From: an uncultured Lachnospiraceae bacterium
GTDB lineage: Bacteria > Bacillota > Clostridia > Lachnospirales > Lachnospiraceae
Reading direction: 5' to 3'
Assembly: GCA_934408585.1 (NCBI GenBank)
Contig: CAKRVA010000002.1
Coordinates: 186,001-250,000, forward strand
DNA length: 64,000 bases
Numbering within the stretch: the first letter of the stretch is position 1; each line of letters starts with the position of its first letter. This document shows positions 28,320-36,923 of the stretch, one piece after another. A model generated the notes under the pieces. That model was not told the origin of the DNA. It worked only from the letters and a program-made list of their open reading frames with translations, and searched no databases. Both the position numbers and the translations under genes were made by a program.

Positions 28320-28526
28320 TGATTGTGGATTCTCAAGCACTGTCGGAATAATCCGGCAATATTTCCCCTCAAATCTCATATGCTGAACACTTCAATGAGC
28401 CTCAGAGATTAAAAATGTGTTCAGCAATGGCTTCCACGTTTTTATGAGTCTCATTTCCATAGCATATGAAAGCTTCTCGTAGAAATATTGCCGGATTATT
28501 CCACATGTCATGGCATTCCTCAATCA
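28320..28526. repeat. Nested inverted-repeat element between prmA and rsmE (MITE-like or structured RNA)
   Basis: Perfect 21-base inverted repeat at 28345-28365 and 28482-28502 (begins GGAATAATCCGG). Inside it are further matched arms: TCATATGCT (28376-28384) with AGCATATGA (28461-28469), and AATGAGCCTCA (28394-28404) with TGAGTCTCATT (28445-28455, one mismatch). A competing perfect 10-base pair is TGCTGAACAC (28381-28390) with GTGTTCAGCA (28417-28426). Outside, imperfect ends TGATTGTGGA and TCCTCAATCA extend it to 28320-28526. No ORF, no T-run after it and no clear target-site duplication. Whether it is a mobile remnant or a functional leader is open. Confidence 0.8.
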
Positions 28527-28532
28527 GTGATT

Positions 28533-29549
28533 CTATTGCAAGGGCTTCTTGGCAGTAACGCTTACCCATTCTCCCTGATAAGTAACCTCTACCAGCTCAA
28601 GTCCAGCTGCTTCTACCGCATCCCGCACTACCTGCTCCTTATCATTGATAATTCCCGATGTAATATAAATGCCTCCGGGCTTTAACTGGGAAACAATTAC
28701 CGGTGTCAAAAGTTGCAACACCTCTGCCAGAATGTTAGCGACGACAATATCATAGCACTCGTAACCCACTCTGTCCTGAATTTCCTTTTCGGTGATAATA
28801 TTTCCTATCATCATCGTAAAGTCTTTTGCATCAATATGGTTTACTTCCATATTGTCCTTTACCGCTTCTACCGCACATGGGTCAAGGTCTGTTCCCACTG
28901 CCTTTTTTGCACCAAACATCAGGGAAAGAATCGAAAGAATTCCGCTTCCGGTTCCCACATCCAGCAATACTGTATCCTTAGTCACATACTTTTTTAACTG
29001 ACGGATACAAAGCTGTGTCGTATCATGCATTCCCGTTCCAAATGCGGTTCCGGGATCAATATGCAAAATCATTTTGTCCTTATCTTCCTCCTGTACTTCC
29101 TCCCAGGAAGGAATCACAAGCACATCATCAATCGTAAACTGGTGAAAATACTGTTTCCAGTTGTTAATCCAGTCAATATCCTCCGTTTCCTCAATTGTAA
29201 CGGTTCCTTCCCCAATATCAAGGTTAAAATCCTTTAATTCTGCAAGCTCCTGTTCTACCATCGCAAGAACTTGCTCTGCAGTTGTTTCTTCCTCATTCAG
29301 TACAATGGCAGGGTAATTGCTTCCTTCTGCCAGATGGTCTTTTTCCTCCACAAAAAAGCTAAGATAAGCAATCCCATCATCCTCCGGGTTATCGGGAAGA
29401 ATATCTACAAACATCTGCTCCTTTTCCCATGCTGTTAGCGGTATCTTATCCTCAATCTGTGCCCCTTCAAGTCCGAGGTCATACAAAGTACTGATAATAA
29501 TATCCTCTGCATCCGTAATTGTTTTAATTCGGAATTTCATCCATTTCAT
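28533..29549 (-). CDS. prmA: Ribosomal protein L11 methyltransferase PrmA
   Basis: Trimethylates ribosomal protein L11. About 338 residues: an N-terminal substrate-binding domain (MKFRIKTITDAEDIIISTLYDLG) and a SAM domain with IDPGTAFGTGMHDTTQLC, LLDVGTGSGILSILSLMFGA and VVANILAEVLQLLTP, all typical of PrmA. The ATG at 29549 has GGAGG eight bases upstream and lies four bases after the stop of the TraX-like gene. It normally follows dnaJ in Firmicutes; here it belongs to a separate unit. Confidence 0.96.
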   Translation of the reverse strand: MKWMKFRIKTITDAEDIIISTLYDLGLEGAQIEDKIPLTAWEKEQMFVDILPDNPEDDGIAYLSFFVEEKDHLAEGSNYPAIVLNEEETTAEQVLAMVEQELAELKDFNLDIGEGTVTIEETEDIDWINNWKQYFHQFTIDDVLVIPSWEEVQEEDKDKMILHIDPGTAFGTGMHDTTQLCIRQLKKYVTKDTVLLDVGTGSGILSILSLMFGAKKAVGTDLDPCAVEAVKDNMEVNHIDAKDFTMMIGNIITEKEIQDRVGYECYDIVVANILAEVLQLLTPVIVSQLKPGGIYITSGIINDKEQVVRDAVEAAGLELVEVTYQGEWVSVTAKKPLQ

Positions 29550-29553
29550 ATCA

Positions 29554-30303
29554 TCATCCTCCAATCATAACTCCAACATTTCCCTGAAAGTATAAACGCA
29601 ACAGTCCGACAATGGCCAGATGAAGCGGATAATATAAATAGAAAAACCACTTCATTCCTTTCCAGTTTCCACGCTGTCCATTATACTTTGCCAAAAACGG
29701 AATGACAATTACAACACCCATTTGCAAGATGCCATAAACCTTGTCAATAAACAGGAAATAAACAAGTGCGTACATTGCTGTATAGATTACCATGTCTAAC
29801 ATTTGTCTTTTAAAATCACCGCGATGGCTTCCGATTCCAAGAATTGCCAGAACCGCAATACAACTCCAATCAGAACAGAAGGTAATCACGCAAATCAAAA
29901 AGATCAGAATCGGCTTCAACCATCCCTTTATCTTCGGGCTATCTGCAATGTACAGTGCTACAACGCCCCATGCCAGAGACCAGATTACACTCGTCTGATT
30001 AAATACGCTTGTCTGAAATGGAATCATTGGAATTCCAAAGGCAAAATTATACGCAAAGTGGGAAATGAATGCGAATAGAAATAACCTTCCCATATATTTT
30101 TTCAAATTATGCGTATAATGATATCCCTCTGCAATAAAAAACCACATCGTCGGAGCAGTAAAACGTCCGATAATATGTAACAGAAGAACCCACCATATTT
30201 TGGGATAACCCGGATACATCACACTGATGACATGATCCACCGTCATGGTTAATATGGCAATAAATTTCAGCTGATTTGAATTTAATCCTTTTGTTTTCTC
30301 CAT
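29554..30303 (-). CDS. TraX family membrane protein
   Basis: 249 residues with about seven or eight membrane segments. Starts GLNSNQLKFIAILTMTVDHV, then RFTAPTMWFFIAEGYHYT, the typical opening of TraX-family proteins. The founding member acetylates F pilin, but most chromosomal members in Clostridia have no known substrate and no conjugation genes nearby, as here. The Shine-Dalgarno GAGGGG is five bases before the ATG. Lies between the HAD phosphatase and prmA genes on the same strand. Confidence 0.9.
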   Translation of the reverse strand: MEKTKGLNSNQLKFIAILTMTVDHVISVMYPGYPKIWWVLLLHIIGRFTAPTMWFFIAEGYHYTHNLKKYMGRLFLFAFISHFAYNFAFGIPMIPFQTSVFNQTSVIWSLAWGVVALYIADSPKIKGWLKPILIFLICVITFCSDWSCIAVLAILGIGSHRGDFKRQMLDMVIYTAMYALVYFLFIDKVYGILQMGVVIVIPFLAKYNGQRGNWKGMKWFFYLYYPLHLAIVGLLRLYFQGNVGVMIGG

Positions 30304-30316
30304 GTCTTCCCCTCTT

Positions 30317-30970
30317 TTATCTGTCGTTCAAAATATGTTCCAAGAGCTCCTGTGTTGTATCTACAATTTTTGTAGCACCGGCATTTTGCAACACTTCCTT
30401 GTCGCGAAATCCCCAGCTCACACCAATACAGGATACTCCCGCATGAATTGCCGTCAGCACATCTACATCAGAATCTCCGATAAATACCGCATCTTCCTTT
30501 GACGTGTGGAAATACTTCAATACCTCAAAAACCGTATCCGGTGCAGGTTTTTTACGCATTCCCTCTCTCACTCCAATCGAGAAATCGAAAAGACCTTTAA
30601 AATACTGTTCACAAAGAGCCTGCACGCCATAATCCGGCTTGTTGGATACCACGGCTGTTTTAATCCCATGTTCTCTTAATGCTGCAATGGTTTCCGGAAT
30701 TCCTTCGTATGGTTTTGTAAATACTGCACAGTGCCTGGAATAATCCGTATCAAAAGATGTCAGCACCTTTTCCTGCATTTCTTCTGACGTTCCCTGCGGT
30801 ACGCTTCGCTCAATCAGCTTACGGCTTCCGTTTCCTACAAAATTACGTACTTCCTCCAGGGACCGTGCAGGAAACCCATTTTTCGAAAGTGCAACATTAA
30901 CACTGTTTTTCAAATCCTCAAGCGTATTGAGAATCGTTCCATCCATATCAAATATTGCCAGTTTATACAT
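30317..30970 (-). CDS. HAD-superfamily phosphatase, phosphoglycolate phosphatase-like
   Basis: 217 residues with the four HAD motifs: IFDMDGTILNTLEDL (nucleophile and acid Asp), VVSNKP, the Lys in MRKKPAPDTVFEV, and FIGDSDVDVLTA. The cap (about 15-85) is the small helical type of Gph/PpaX proteins. The natural substrate cannot be told from sequence; phosphoglycolate or pyrophosphate are candidates. The start overlaps the end of the ABC-F gene by eight bases, with GAGG inside that gene. Confidence 0.9.
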   Translation of the reverse strand: MYKLAIFDMDGTILNTLEDLKNSVNVALSKNGFPARSLEEVRNFVGNGSRKLIERSVPQGTSEEMQEKVLTSFDTDYSRHCAVFTKPYEGIPETIAALREHGIKTAVVSNKPDYGVQALCEQYFKGLFDFSIGVREGMRKKPAPDTVFEVLKYFHTSKEDAVFIGDSDVDVLTAIHAGVSCIGVSWGFRDKEVLQNAGATKIVDTTQELLEHILNDR

Positions 30971-32930
30971 TCATTTCCTCCAACTGTGTTTCTGTTTCAA
31001 GCATTCGTTCCAGAAGGCTTTCCTGATTCTGCTCTTCCTTCTGACGCTGCTCCTCTAATTCCATAAGCTTCGTATAATCAGAGGCCAGCGACGGGTCCAT
31101 AATCTGCATCTGCAGTTCTGCCAGTCTTGTTTCACTTTCCTCTAACTGCTTTTCATATTTTGCTAACTGCTGTTTCAGTCTCGAAAGCACTTTACCGGGG
31201 TTGTAATACGTCTTTTTTTCAAACACATCCTCCAGTGTAGGCGCTTTTGCGGAAGATGCCTTTCCTGCCGGTTGTTTTTCCGTTGCTGGTACAGCTCCCT
31301 GTGCTTTGAGTGCTTCCTTCTCCAGTCTTTCCAGATACTCCTCATAACCACAGTCATAAAAAACCGTTTTATCTTCTTTAAAGTCCAGCATGCCCGTTGC
31401 AATTTCTTTAATAAAATAACGGTCATGGGATACGAATAACACCGTTCCGGTATAATTTTTCAACATGGTTTCAAGTGCTTCTTTTCCAATCAGATCCATA
31501 TGATTGGTTGGCTCGTCCAATATCAAAAGATTGGGGCGCATCTTAAACATCTTACATAAGGCAAGACGCACTTTTTCCCCTCCGGAAAGTTGTCCTAACG
31601 TTTTAAATACCTCTTCACCGGTAAACAGAAAGCTGCCTAATGCATTTCGGACTTCTACTTCCTTTAAATCCGGATACAAATCCCAAAAGTCCTGCAATAC
31701 CGTCTTATCCGGTTCCATGCTCTCTGCAACTGCTGCCTGCTGGTCAAAATAACCAACCTCAACACCTGTTCCCACGGTATAGCTTCCACCAAGAGGTTCA
31801 ATCTGTCCCATCAATGTTTTCAGCAGAGTAGATTTTCCTTTTCCATTCTCACCAATAACCGCAACACGTTCCCCTTTCTTCAACGTAAAGGAAACTTTAC
31901 TGAGAACATGGTCATATCCAATCTCCAATGCCTTTAAGATTAATACATCACTGTAACTCGTTGTTCTCGGTAAAAACTGTCCCCGGAACGCCTTTGTATC
32001 AAACCGGCGTGGCTTTTCAATCAGCACCATATGCTCGAGCTGTTTTTCCTTGGAGTGTACGGCTGTTACCTTCGTTGGAGTATTCTTCCACTTTTCAATC
32101 CATTCTGTAAGACGTTTGATTTCCTTCTGCTGCTCTTCATAGTCTTTTTCCTGTTTTGCAGCAGCTTCTTCTTTCAATTTCATGAATGTTGTATAGTTTC
32201 CCGGATAACGTTTGATATGATGATATTCAATCTCATAGGTAACATCAATGATACGGTCCAGGAACATCCGGTCATGGGATACAATAACGACCGCTTTGTT
32301 ATAGCTCTTTAAATATCCTTCCAGCCATTCGATTGTCGGCAAATCCAAATGGTTCGTCGGCTCATCAAGCAGCATGATATCCGGTCTGCTCAAAAGCAGT
32401 TTAATAAATGCGACTTTTGTCTGCTGTCCGCCCGAAAATGTGCCAATCGGCCGCTCTAAGTCCTTAAGCTCAAACCCGAATTTCTGAAACATCGTTTCCA
32501 TATCACGCCGGTAAGTATAGCCGCCTAATGCTTCCATCTTATCCTGCAGAGCAGAATACTCATACATCAGCTTCTCATCATGTTCCTGCGACATAAGCTT
32601 TGAAAGCTCCTGCATTCTCTTTTCACATTCAAAAATAGGCTGAAATACCTTTAAGATTTCATTCTCGACCGAAATCTCTCCATCTTCAAAACTAATCTGA
32701 TGAAGGTAACCGATTCTTTGTTTACCTGCCATACTGATTCCACAGCTCTCATCACTGTCTATATTTGCCATTGTAATCTCGCCTGCAATCAGTTTTAATA
32801 ACGTTGTCTTTCCACAACCATTCCTGCCTACTACGGCAACCTTTTCATGGTCATGGATTTCAAAATTCACATCCTCTATAATTGTTTCTGCACCGTATTG
32901 CACAAGTGCATGTTTAATCTGGTATCTCAT
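30963..32930 (-). CDS. ABC-F family ATPase (YdiF/Uup-like)
   Basis: 655 residues, soluble, two ABC domains in one chain without membrane segments. Walker A sites GRNGCGKTTLL and GENGKGKSTLL, signatures FSGGQQTKVAFIKLL and LSGGEKVRLALCK, Walker B sites followed by EPTNHLDL and EPTNHMDL, and the P-site-tRNA-interaction linker between them (about 240-310). The C terminus is a coiled coil. ABC-F proteins act on the ribosome; nothing here points to a drug-resistance subtype. Translationally coupled to the HAD phosphatase. Confidence 0.94.
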   Translation of the reverse strand: MRYQIKHALVQYGAETIIEDVNFEIHDHEKVAVVGRNGCGKTTLLKLIAGEITMANIDSDESCGISMAGKQRIGYLHQISFEDGEISVENEILKVFQPIFECEKRMQELSKLMSQEHDEKLMYEYSALQDKMEALGGYTYRRDMETMFQKFGFELKDLERPIGTFSGGQQTKVAFIKLLLSRPDIMLLDEPTNHLDLPTIEWLEGYLKSYNKAVVIVSHDRMFLDRIIDVTYEIEYHHIKRYPGNYTTFMKLKEEAAAKQEKDYEEQQKEIKRLTEWIEKWKNTPTKVTAVHSKEKQLEHMVLIEKPRRFDTKAFRGQFLPRTTSYSDVLILKALEIGYDHVLSKVSFTLKKGERVAVIGENGKGKSTLLKTLMGQIEPLGGSYTVGTGVEVGYFDQQAAVAESMEPDKTVLQDFWDLYPDLKEVEVRNALGSFLFTGEEVFKTLGQLSGGEKVRLALCKMFKMRPNLLILDEPTNHMDLIGKEALETMLKNYTGTVLFVSHDRYFIKEIATGMLDFKEDKTVFYDCGYEEYLERLEKEALKAQGAVPATEKQPAGKASSAKAPTLEDVFEKKTYYNPGKVLSRLKQQLAKYEKQLEESETRLAELQMQIMDPSLASDYTKLMELEEQRQKEEQNQESLLERMLETETQLEEMNV

Positions 32931-32967
32931 AACTGCGTCTCTTACTTTCTTTATTCCTTTGCGTATA

Positions 32968-33567
32968 TTATCTTACCAATTTATCCTTCATCTTACAATA
33001 CACAATTGACACCAAAAGCCCTGCTGCCGTAGCAATAATTGCCGGTGCGATAATGATTGCCGGATTGACACTCCCATACTGTGTCCGGTATGCAATCATA
33101 TTTACCGGTATTAGCTGCAAAGAAGAAATATTTAGTATAAGAAAGGTACACATTTCATTGCTTGCATAATGACGTTTTTCTTCCGGAATGCCACGCTCCT
33201 CCTGTAACCTGGCAAGCTCCTCCATCGCTTTAAGTCCTGCCGGCGTACAGGCCCATCCGAGTCCCAATACATTCGCTATGATATTGGTAGAAATATAATC
33301 TCTGGATTTATGTCCCTTGGGAATCCGTGGAAACATAAACGAAATAAACGGTGACAGTCCTCTGGTAAGCTTTTGGATAAGTCCGGACTCTTCTGCCACC
33401 TGCATAAGACCTACCCAGAATGCCATTACCCCGGTCATTGTAAAACAAAGCACCACCGCATCCTGTGCACTTTCCAATGCTGCCTGAGTAACCTCCATCA
33501 TTCTTCCGTTTAATGCTCCATACACAACTCCAATCATAATCATAATTGCCCAAATATAATTCAGCAT
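32968..33567 (-). CDS. spmA: Spore maturation protein SpmA (nucleoside-recognition domain)
   Basis: 199 residues, about four membrane segments. IWAIMIMIGVVYGALNGRM start, CFTMTGVMAFWVGLMQVAEESGL, then NIIANVLGLGWACTPAGLKAMEEL and ILNISSLQLIPVNMIAYRTQYGS are characteristic of SpmA. With SpmB it affects spore core dehydration in Bacillus. spmB is not next to it; a candidate lies about 26 kb away at 59865-60392. It heads a unit with the ABC-F and HAD genes and diverges from the transglutaminase operon. Confidence 0.93.
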   Translation of the reverse strand: MLNYIWAIMIMIGVVYGALNGRMMEVTQAALESAQDAVVLCFTMTGVMAFWVGLMQVAEESGLIQKLTRGLSPFISFMFPRIPKGHKSRDYISTNIIANVLGLGWACTPAGLKAMEELARLQEERGIPEEKRHYASNEMCTFLILNISSLQLIPVNMIAYRTQYGSVNPAIIIAPAIIATAAGLLVSIVYCKMKDKLVR

Positions 33568-33628
33568 AATAACTCCATACCAATATAGAAATTCCTTCTT
33601 TTATGTATATGTCATGAGTCAAATTATT

Positions 33629-33657
33629 TTTACAAAAAACCAAATATCTATTATAAT
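33629..33657 (+). promoter_or_regulatory. Promoter of the transglutaminase/pseudopilus operon
   Basis: -35 TTTACA (33629-33634), exact 17-base spacer, perfect -10 TATAAT (33652-33657). The expected transcript start is about 30 bases before the TTG start codon at 33694. Confidence 0.85.
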
Positions 33658-33693
33658 TGACATAGAAATTTTTTATTAAGCGAGGATGGGGTA

Positions 33694-34626
33694 TTGTCTT
33701 TTTATCAATTCATCAGAAAAACTTCATATCTTTTTGTTTTCTGTATTTTGGCAATCTCTTTATCCGGTTGTGAAAAAAAGCACGAGGCTTATGTTTCTAC
33801 AAGCACTACGATAAGGGATAATACTCCTGTGTGTCTTGTTCCACAGGCTCCCGGCGAAACTCTGTATGAAAATGAATTTGTATCTGTAGATGCATCCAAC
33901 TCTGCCGAAGGTTATCTTATGATTGCCTACCTGGGCAGCAATCCCAAAGTAAAATTGCAGCTCACGGGACCTGATTATATGACCTACACCTATGACCTGA
34001 GCGGCAGCAATTATGAAGCATTTCCGCTTTCTGTCGGGGATGGTGTCTATAATGTAGGCGTTTATGAAAATGTTGCAGATACTCAATACGCAACTGTTTT
34101 TTCCCAGGATATTGAAGTAACTATAAAGAATGAAACAGGTGCATTCTTATATCCCAATCAATATGTGAAATTTAATGATTCCTCACAGGTTGTTGCAAAA
34201 GCGAAAGAGCTTGCTGCACCGGCTCATGATGACCTGGAAGCCATTATTTATATCTATAATTATATTATCGAAAATTTTACCTACGATTATGAAAAAGCGG
34301 AAAATGTACAGAGCGGTTACATTCCGGATGTAGACGAAATACTTGATTGCAAAACAGGAATCTGTCTGGACTATGCTGCTGTCATGGCAAGTATGCTCCG
34401 TTCCCAGAGGATTCCTACAAAGCTGGAAGTCGGATATGCCGGTGATGCGTATCATGCATGGATCAGTACCTATGTCGATAATATTGGCTGGATTGACGGA
34501 ATTATCCAATTCGATGGTGTCAACTGGTCTCTTATGGACCCAACCTTTGCCGCCAATACGGATGAGAAAAATCTAAAAAGCTTTATTGGTGACGGTGAAA
34601 ACTACGTCACAAAATATAATTATTAG
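33694..34626 (+). CDS. Lipoprotein with transglutaminase-like domain
   Basis: 310 residues. The start is TTG at 33694, behind GAGGATGGGG; no in-frame ATG precedes the signal peptide. Lipobox LSGC puts the mature Cys near residue 26. The middle (about 45-150) is beta-rich; the C-terminal domain (about 165-310) has the transglutaminase-like triad: Cys in KTGICLDYAAVMASMLRSQ, His in DAYHAWISTY and Asp in WSLMDPTFAAN. It may be a protease or crosslinking enzyme at the cell surface. It is the first gene of the operon with GspF and pilin-like genes. Confidence 0.9.
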   Translation: MSFYQFIRKTSYLFVFCILAISLSGCEKKHEAYVSTSTTIRDNTPVCLVPQAPGETLYENEFVSVDASNSAEGYLMIAYLGSNPKVKLQLTGPDYMTYTYDLSGSNYEAFPLSVGDGVYNVGVYENVADTQYATVFSQDIEVTIKNETGAFLYPNQYVKFNDSSQVVAKAKELAAPAHDDLEAIIYIYNYIIENFTYDYEKAENVQSGYIPDVDEILDCKTGICLDYAAVMASMLRSQRIPTKLEVGYAGDAYHAWISTYVDNIGWIDGIIQFDGVNWSLMDPTFAANTDEKNLKSFIGDGENYVTKYNY

Positions 34627-34640
34627 GAGGTACTCTGTTT

Positions 34641-35687
34641 ATGAAAAAACAGAAACTACTTACCAACTCTGAAATTGCTGCTTTTTGCAGACAGACAGCG
34701 TTAATTATCCAGGCAGGAATTACTCCTGCCGAAGGAATGGATATTCTTGTGCACGATACGATTCATGCCGAAGGAAAAGCTCTTTTACAGCAAATTTCCG
34801 AAGGATGCCGCTCCGGTCAGAACTTTCATCAGGCAATGGAAGCCACCGGCGTTTTTCCACAATATGTCATCCGCCTTCTGGCTCTTGGAGAAGAATCCGG
34901 TAATCTGGACTCTGTTCTTTCTTCGTTAGCTGATTACTACGAGAGAGAGGAAGCCATTTCTGAGAATGTCCGTTCCGCTGTTACTTATCCGCTTATCATG
35001 ATTGGTATGATGTTCTTAATTATCATTGTTTTGATTGTTAAGGTCCTTCCGATTTTTAATCAGGTTTTCGAACAGTTGGGAACTCAGATGAGTCCCCTTG
35101 CAGAGTCTTTGATGCATGCCGGTAATGTACTAAGCCAATATGCCATTGCAATCTTTGTTGTTTTTATGATACTCGTTCTTGCCTGCATCGTTGCATACAA
35201 AATTCCTCAGGGAAGAGTTGCGATGAAACGTTTTCTCGCCTCTTTCCCTCTTACCAAAAGCTTCTATGACAAGGTTGCTGCCGGACGTTTTGCAAGCGGT
35301 ATGTTCCTTTGTTTTTCCAGTGGTATGGATACCTATCATGGACTTGATATGATTCAGGAAATTGTAGAAAACGAAGAAATGGCACAAAAAATCGAGCTCT
35401 GTAAGAATGAAATGGAACAGCATTCCGACTTGCCGGAAGCCCTTGCAAAAGCAGAGATTTTTTCCAACTTATATGCAAGAATGATTGCTGTGGGATTTCG
35501 CTCCGGCTCGATAGATATCGTAATGAAGCAGATTGCTACTCATTATGAAGAAGAAACAGACCGTCAGCTTTCCCGTATTGTTTCCATTATCGAACCTACC
35601 TTAGTGATTATATTATCCCTCATTGTCGGAACCATCCTGCTTTCAGTGCTTCTTCCACTCATGGGAATTATGTCCAGCATCGGATAA
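34641..35687 (+). CDS. Type II secretion/type IV pilus platform protein (GspF/PilC-like)
   Basis: 348 residues with two GspF domains. The first (about 8-125) includes AALIIQAGITPAEGMDIL-like sequence and LLALGEESGNLDSVLSSLADYYERE; the second (about 210-330) includes RMIAVGFRSGSIDIVMKQIA. Membrane segments lie near 115-140, 165-190 and 315-345. It is the inner-membrane platform on which pilin assembly occurs. The gene is 14 bases after the lipoprotein gene with GGAGG upstream. No GspE/PilB ATPase is adjacent, so the motor must be encoded elsewhere if the system works. Confidence 0.92.
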   Translation: MKKQKLLTNSEIAAFCRQTALIIQAGITPAEGMDILVHDTIHAEGKALLQQISEGCRSGQNFHQAMEATGVFPQYVIRLLALGEESGNLDSVLSSLADYYEREEAISENVRSAVTYPLIMIGMMFLIIIVLIVKVLPIFNQVFEQLGTQMSPLAESLMHAGNVLSQYAIAIFVVFMILVLACIVAYKIPQGRVAMKRFLASFPLTKSFYDKVAAGRFASGMFLCFSSGMDTYHGLDMIQEIVENEEMAQKIELCKNEMEQHSDLPEALAKAEIFSNLYARMIAVGFRSGSIDIVMKQIATHYEEETDRQLSRIVSIIEPTLVIILSLIVGTILLSVLLPLMGIMSSIG

Positions 35688-35699
35688 GAAAGGATTGTT

Positions 35700-36032
35700 A
35701 TGCATCGATTTACTACGAAAGCAACCAAAAAGGATTATCGTCGTTTTCCCATTGGCATTACCTATCTGATGTTTCCGGTTTTATTATTGATATTCTGGCT
35801 GCTGCTGAATTCTGTAAGCGCCTCAACCGTTGAACGGCAGCGCGACAGTCTTGAAAAAGCCATAAACCGGGACATTATCCATTGTTATGCCCTGGAAGGG
35901 TTTTATCCCCCAAGCCTTGCATATATGCAGCAGCATTATGGACTAACGTATGATGAAACTTTATTTTTTGTAGATTATCAACCCATTGGTGCTAATATGA
36001 GACCAGATGTTACCATTCTTGTAAAGCCATAA
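35700..36032 (+). CDS. Small membrane-anchored pilin-like protein, unrecognised family
   Basis: 110 residues. A basic start (HRFTTKATKKDYRRF) is followed by one membrane segment (about 20-40, FPIGITYLMFPVLLLIFWLLL) and a short outer domain with ALEGFYPPSLAYMQQHYGL and a C-terminal strand PDVTILV. The topology is that of a pseudopilin, but the canonical G|xxxxE cleavage site is missing. SD AAAGGA; 12 bases after gspF. Likely a minor structural or assembly subunit, by context only. Confidence 0.75.
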   Translation: MHRFTTKATKKDYRRFPIGITYLMFPVLLLIFWLLLNSVSASTVERQRDSLEKAINRDIIHCYALEGFYPPSLAYMQQHYGLTYDETLFFVDYQPIGANMRPDVTILVKP

Positions 36033-36043
36033 GGAATAAGAAA

Positions 36044-36541
36044 ATGAACAACAAATCGCAAAAACATACTATTGATGTTCTTTTTGTAATTGCACTTTTT
36101 TGCATTTTTGCTCTTTCTGCGATTTTTTTGATTTCAATTGGAGCAAATATCTATCGCAAAACAGTTGTACATATGGACAAAAATTTTAATATGAGAACTG
36201 CTGTTGCTTATGTAACAGAAAAAGTGCACCAAAATGACCGGGCACATAGCGTACACGTGGGTTCACTGAATAATTCCCCTGCCATTATTTTGGAATCACA
36301 GGAAAACGATGTTTTATACCATACTTACATTTATGAATACGACGGTAGTCTGAAAGAGTTGATGATGCGAGAGGATGTTACGCTCTCTCCTTCTGCCGGA
36401 CAAAACATTCTGGCTTTACAGAGCTTTAAGGTCACGACTGTAAACGATTCTCTGATGCAGTGTTCGCTGACTCTCGAAGATGGTGAATCTCTGGAGTTTT
36501 ACATTTCGGTACATTCAGGAGGCTTATTTGATGAATACTAG
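36044..36541 (+). CDS. DUF4860 family membrane protein
   Basis: 165 residues: a membrane segment at about 9-32 (TIDVLFVIALFCIFALSAIFLI) and a periplasmic-side beta domain with MRTAVAYVTEKVHQND, ILESQENDVLYHTYIYEYDGSLKEL and a closing LTLEDGESLEFYISV. This matches DUF4860, found beside pilin-like genes in Clostridia; its function is unknown. The stop overlaps the next gene's start region by 11 bases, suggesting coupled translation. Confidence 0.82.
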   Translation: MNNKSQKHTIDVLFVIALFCIFALSAIFLISIGANIYRKTVVHMDKNFNMRTAVAYVTEKVHQNDRAHSVHVGSLNNSPAIILESQENDVLYHTYIYEYDGSLKELMMREDVTLSPSAGQNILALQSFKVTTVNDSLMQCSLTLEDGESLEFYISVHSGGLFDEY

Positions 36542-36923
36542 GAATTCTTCCAAATCCGGATTGTTTTTAATGGAATTGATTCTTGGAATTATGTTTTTTT
36601 CTGTTGCTGCTGCTATTTGTGTGAAGCTTTTTGTGTCTTCCCATCAGCTAAGCGAAAAAAGCATTTATTTGAATTACGCAGTAACATTCAGCCAGAGCAT
36701 TGCCGAATCCTTCTATAATGACCATTTTGAAGAGCTTATGGAGGGTTCCTCCTTTACATTTTCACCGGACGACGGACATGAAATTATTGCCGAAGTTTCC
36801 ACGAATTCTACGGAAAATGGACTGATTCAATGCGACATCTATTGCCACAACGCGTATTCTGAAGAGGTCATTTATGAACTTCATCTTTCAAAGCTTAATT
36901 CCAGGGAGGTTTCACATGAATAA
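36531..36923 (+). CDS. Type IV prepilin-like pseudopilin
   Basis: 130 residues from the ATG at 36531, which follows AGGAGG by eight bases. The N terminus has a short basic leader ending KSG, then LFLMELILGIMFFSVAAA: a prepilin peptidase site with Glu at +5, followed by the hydrophobic helix. The C-terminal domain is small and beta-rich. This is the only protein of the operon with a canonical prepilin signal. Overlaps DUF4860 upstream and the next gene downstream. Confidence 0.85.
   Translation: MNTRNSSKSGLFLMELILGIMFFSVAAAICVKLFVSSHQLSEKSIYLNYAVTFSQSIAESFYNDHFEELMEGSSFTFSPDDGHEIIAEVSTNSTENGLIQCDIYCHNAYSEEVIYELHLSKLNSREVSHE

Noticed and set aside
29554..30303. TraX-like gene as evidence of a conjugative element
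   Set aside because: No relaxase, T4SS, integrase or att-like repeats nearby; chromosomal TraX-family proteins are common in Clostridia.
30963..32930. ABC-F gene as an antibiotic-resistance determinant
   Set aside because: Motifs and length fit housekeeping YdiF/Uup-type proteins and there is no attenuator leader or mobile context.
33657..33662. Perfect TTGACA upstream of the transglutaminase gene as a -35
   Set aside because: No acceptable -10 lies 16-18 bases downstream; the TTTACA/TATAAT pair just upstream is far better.
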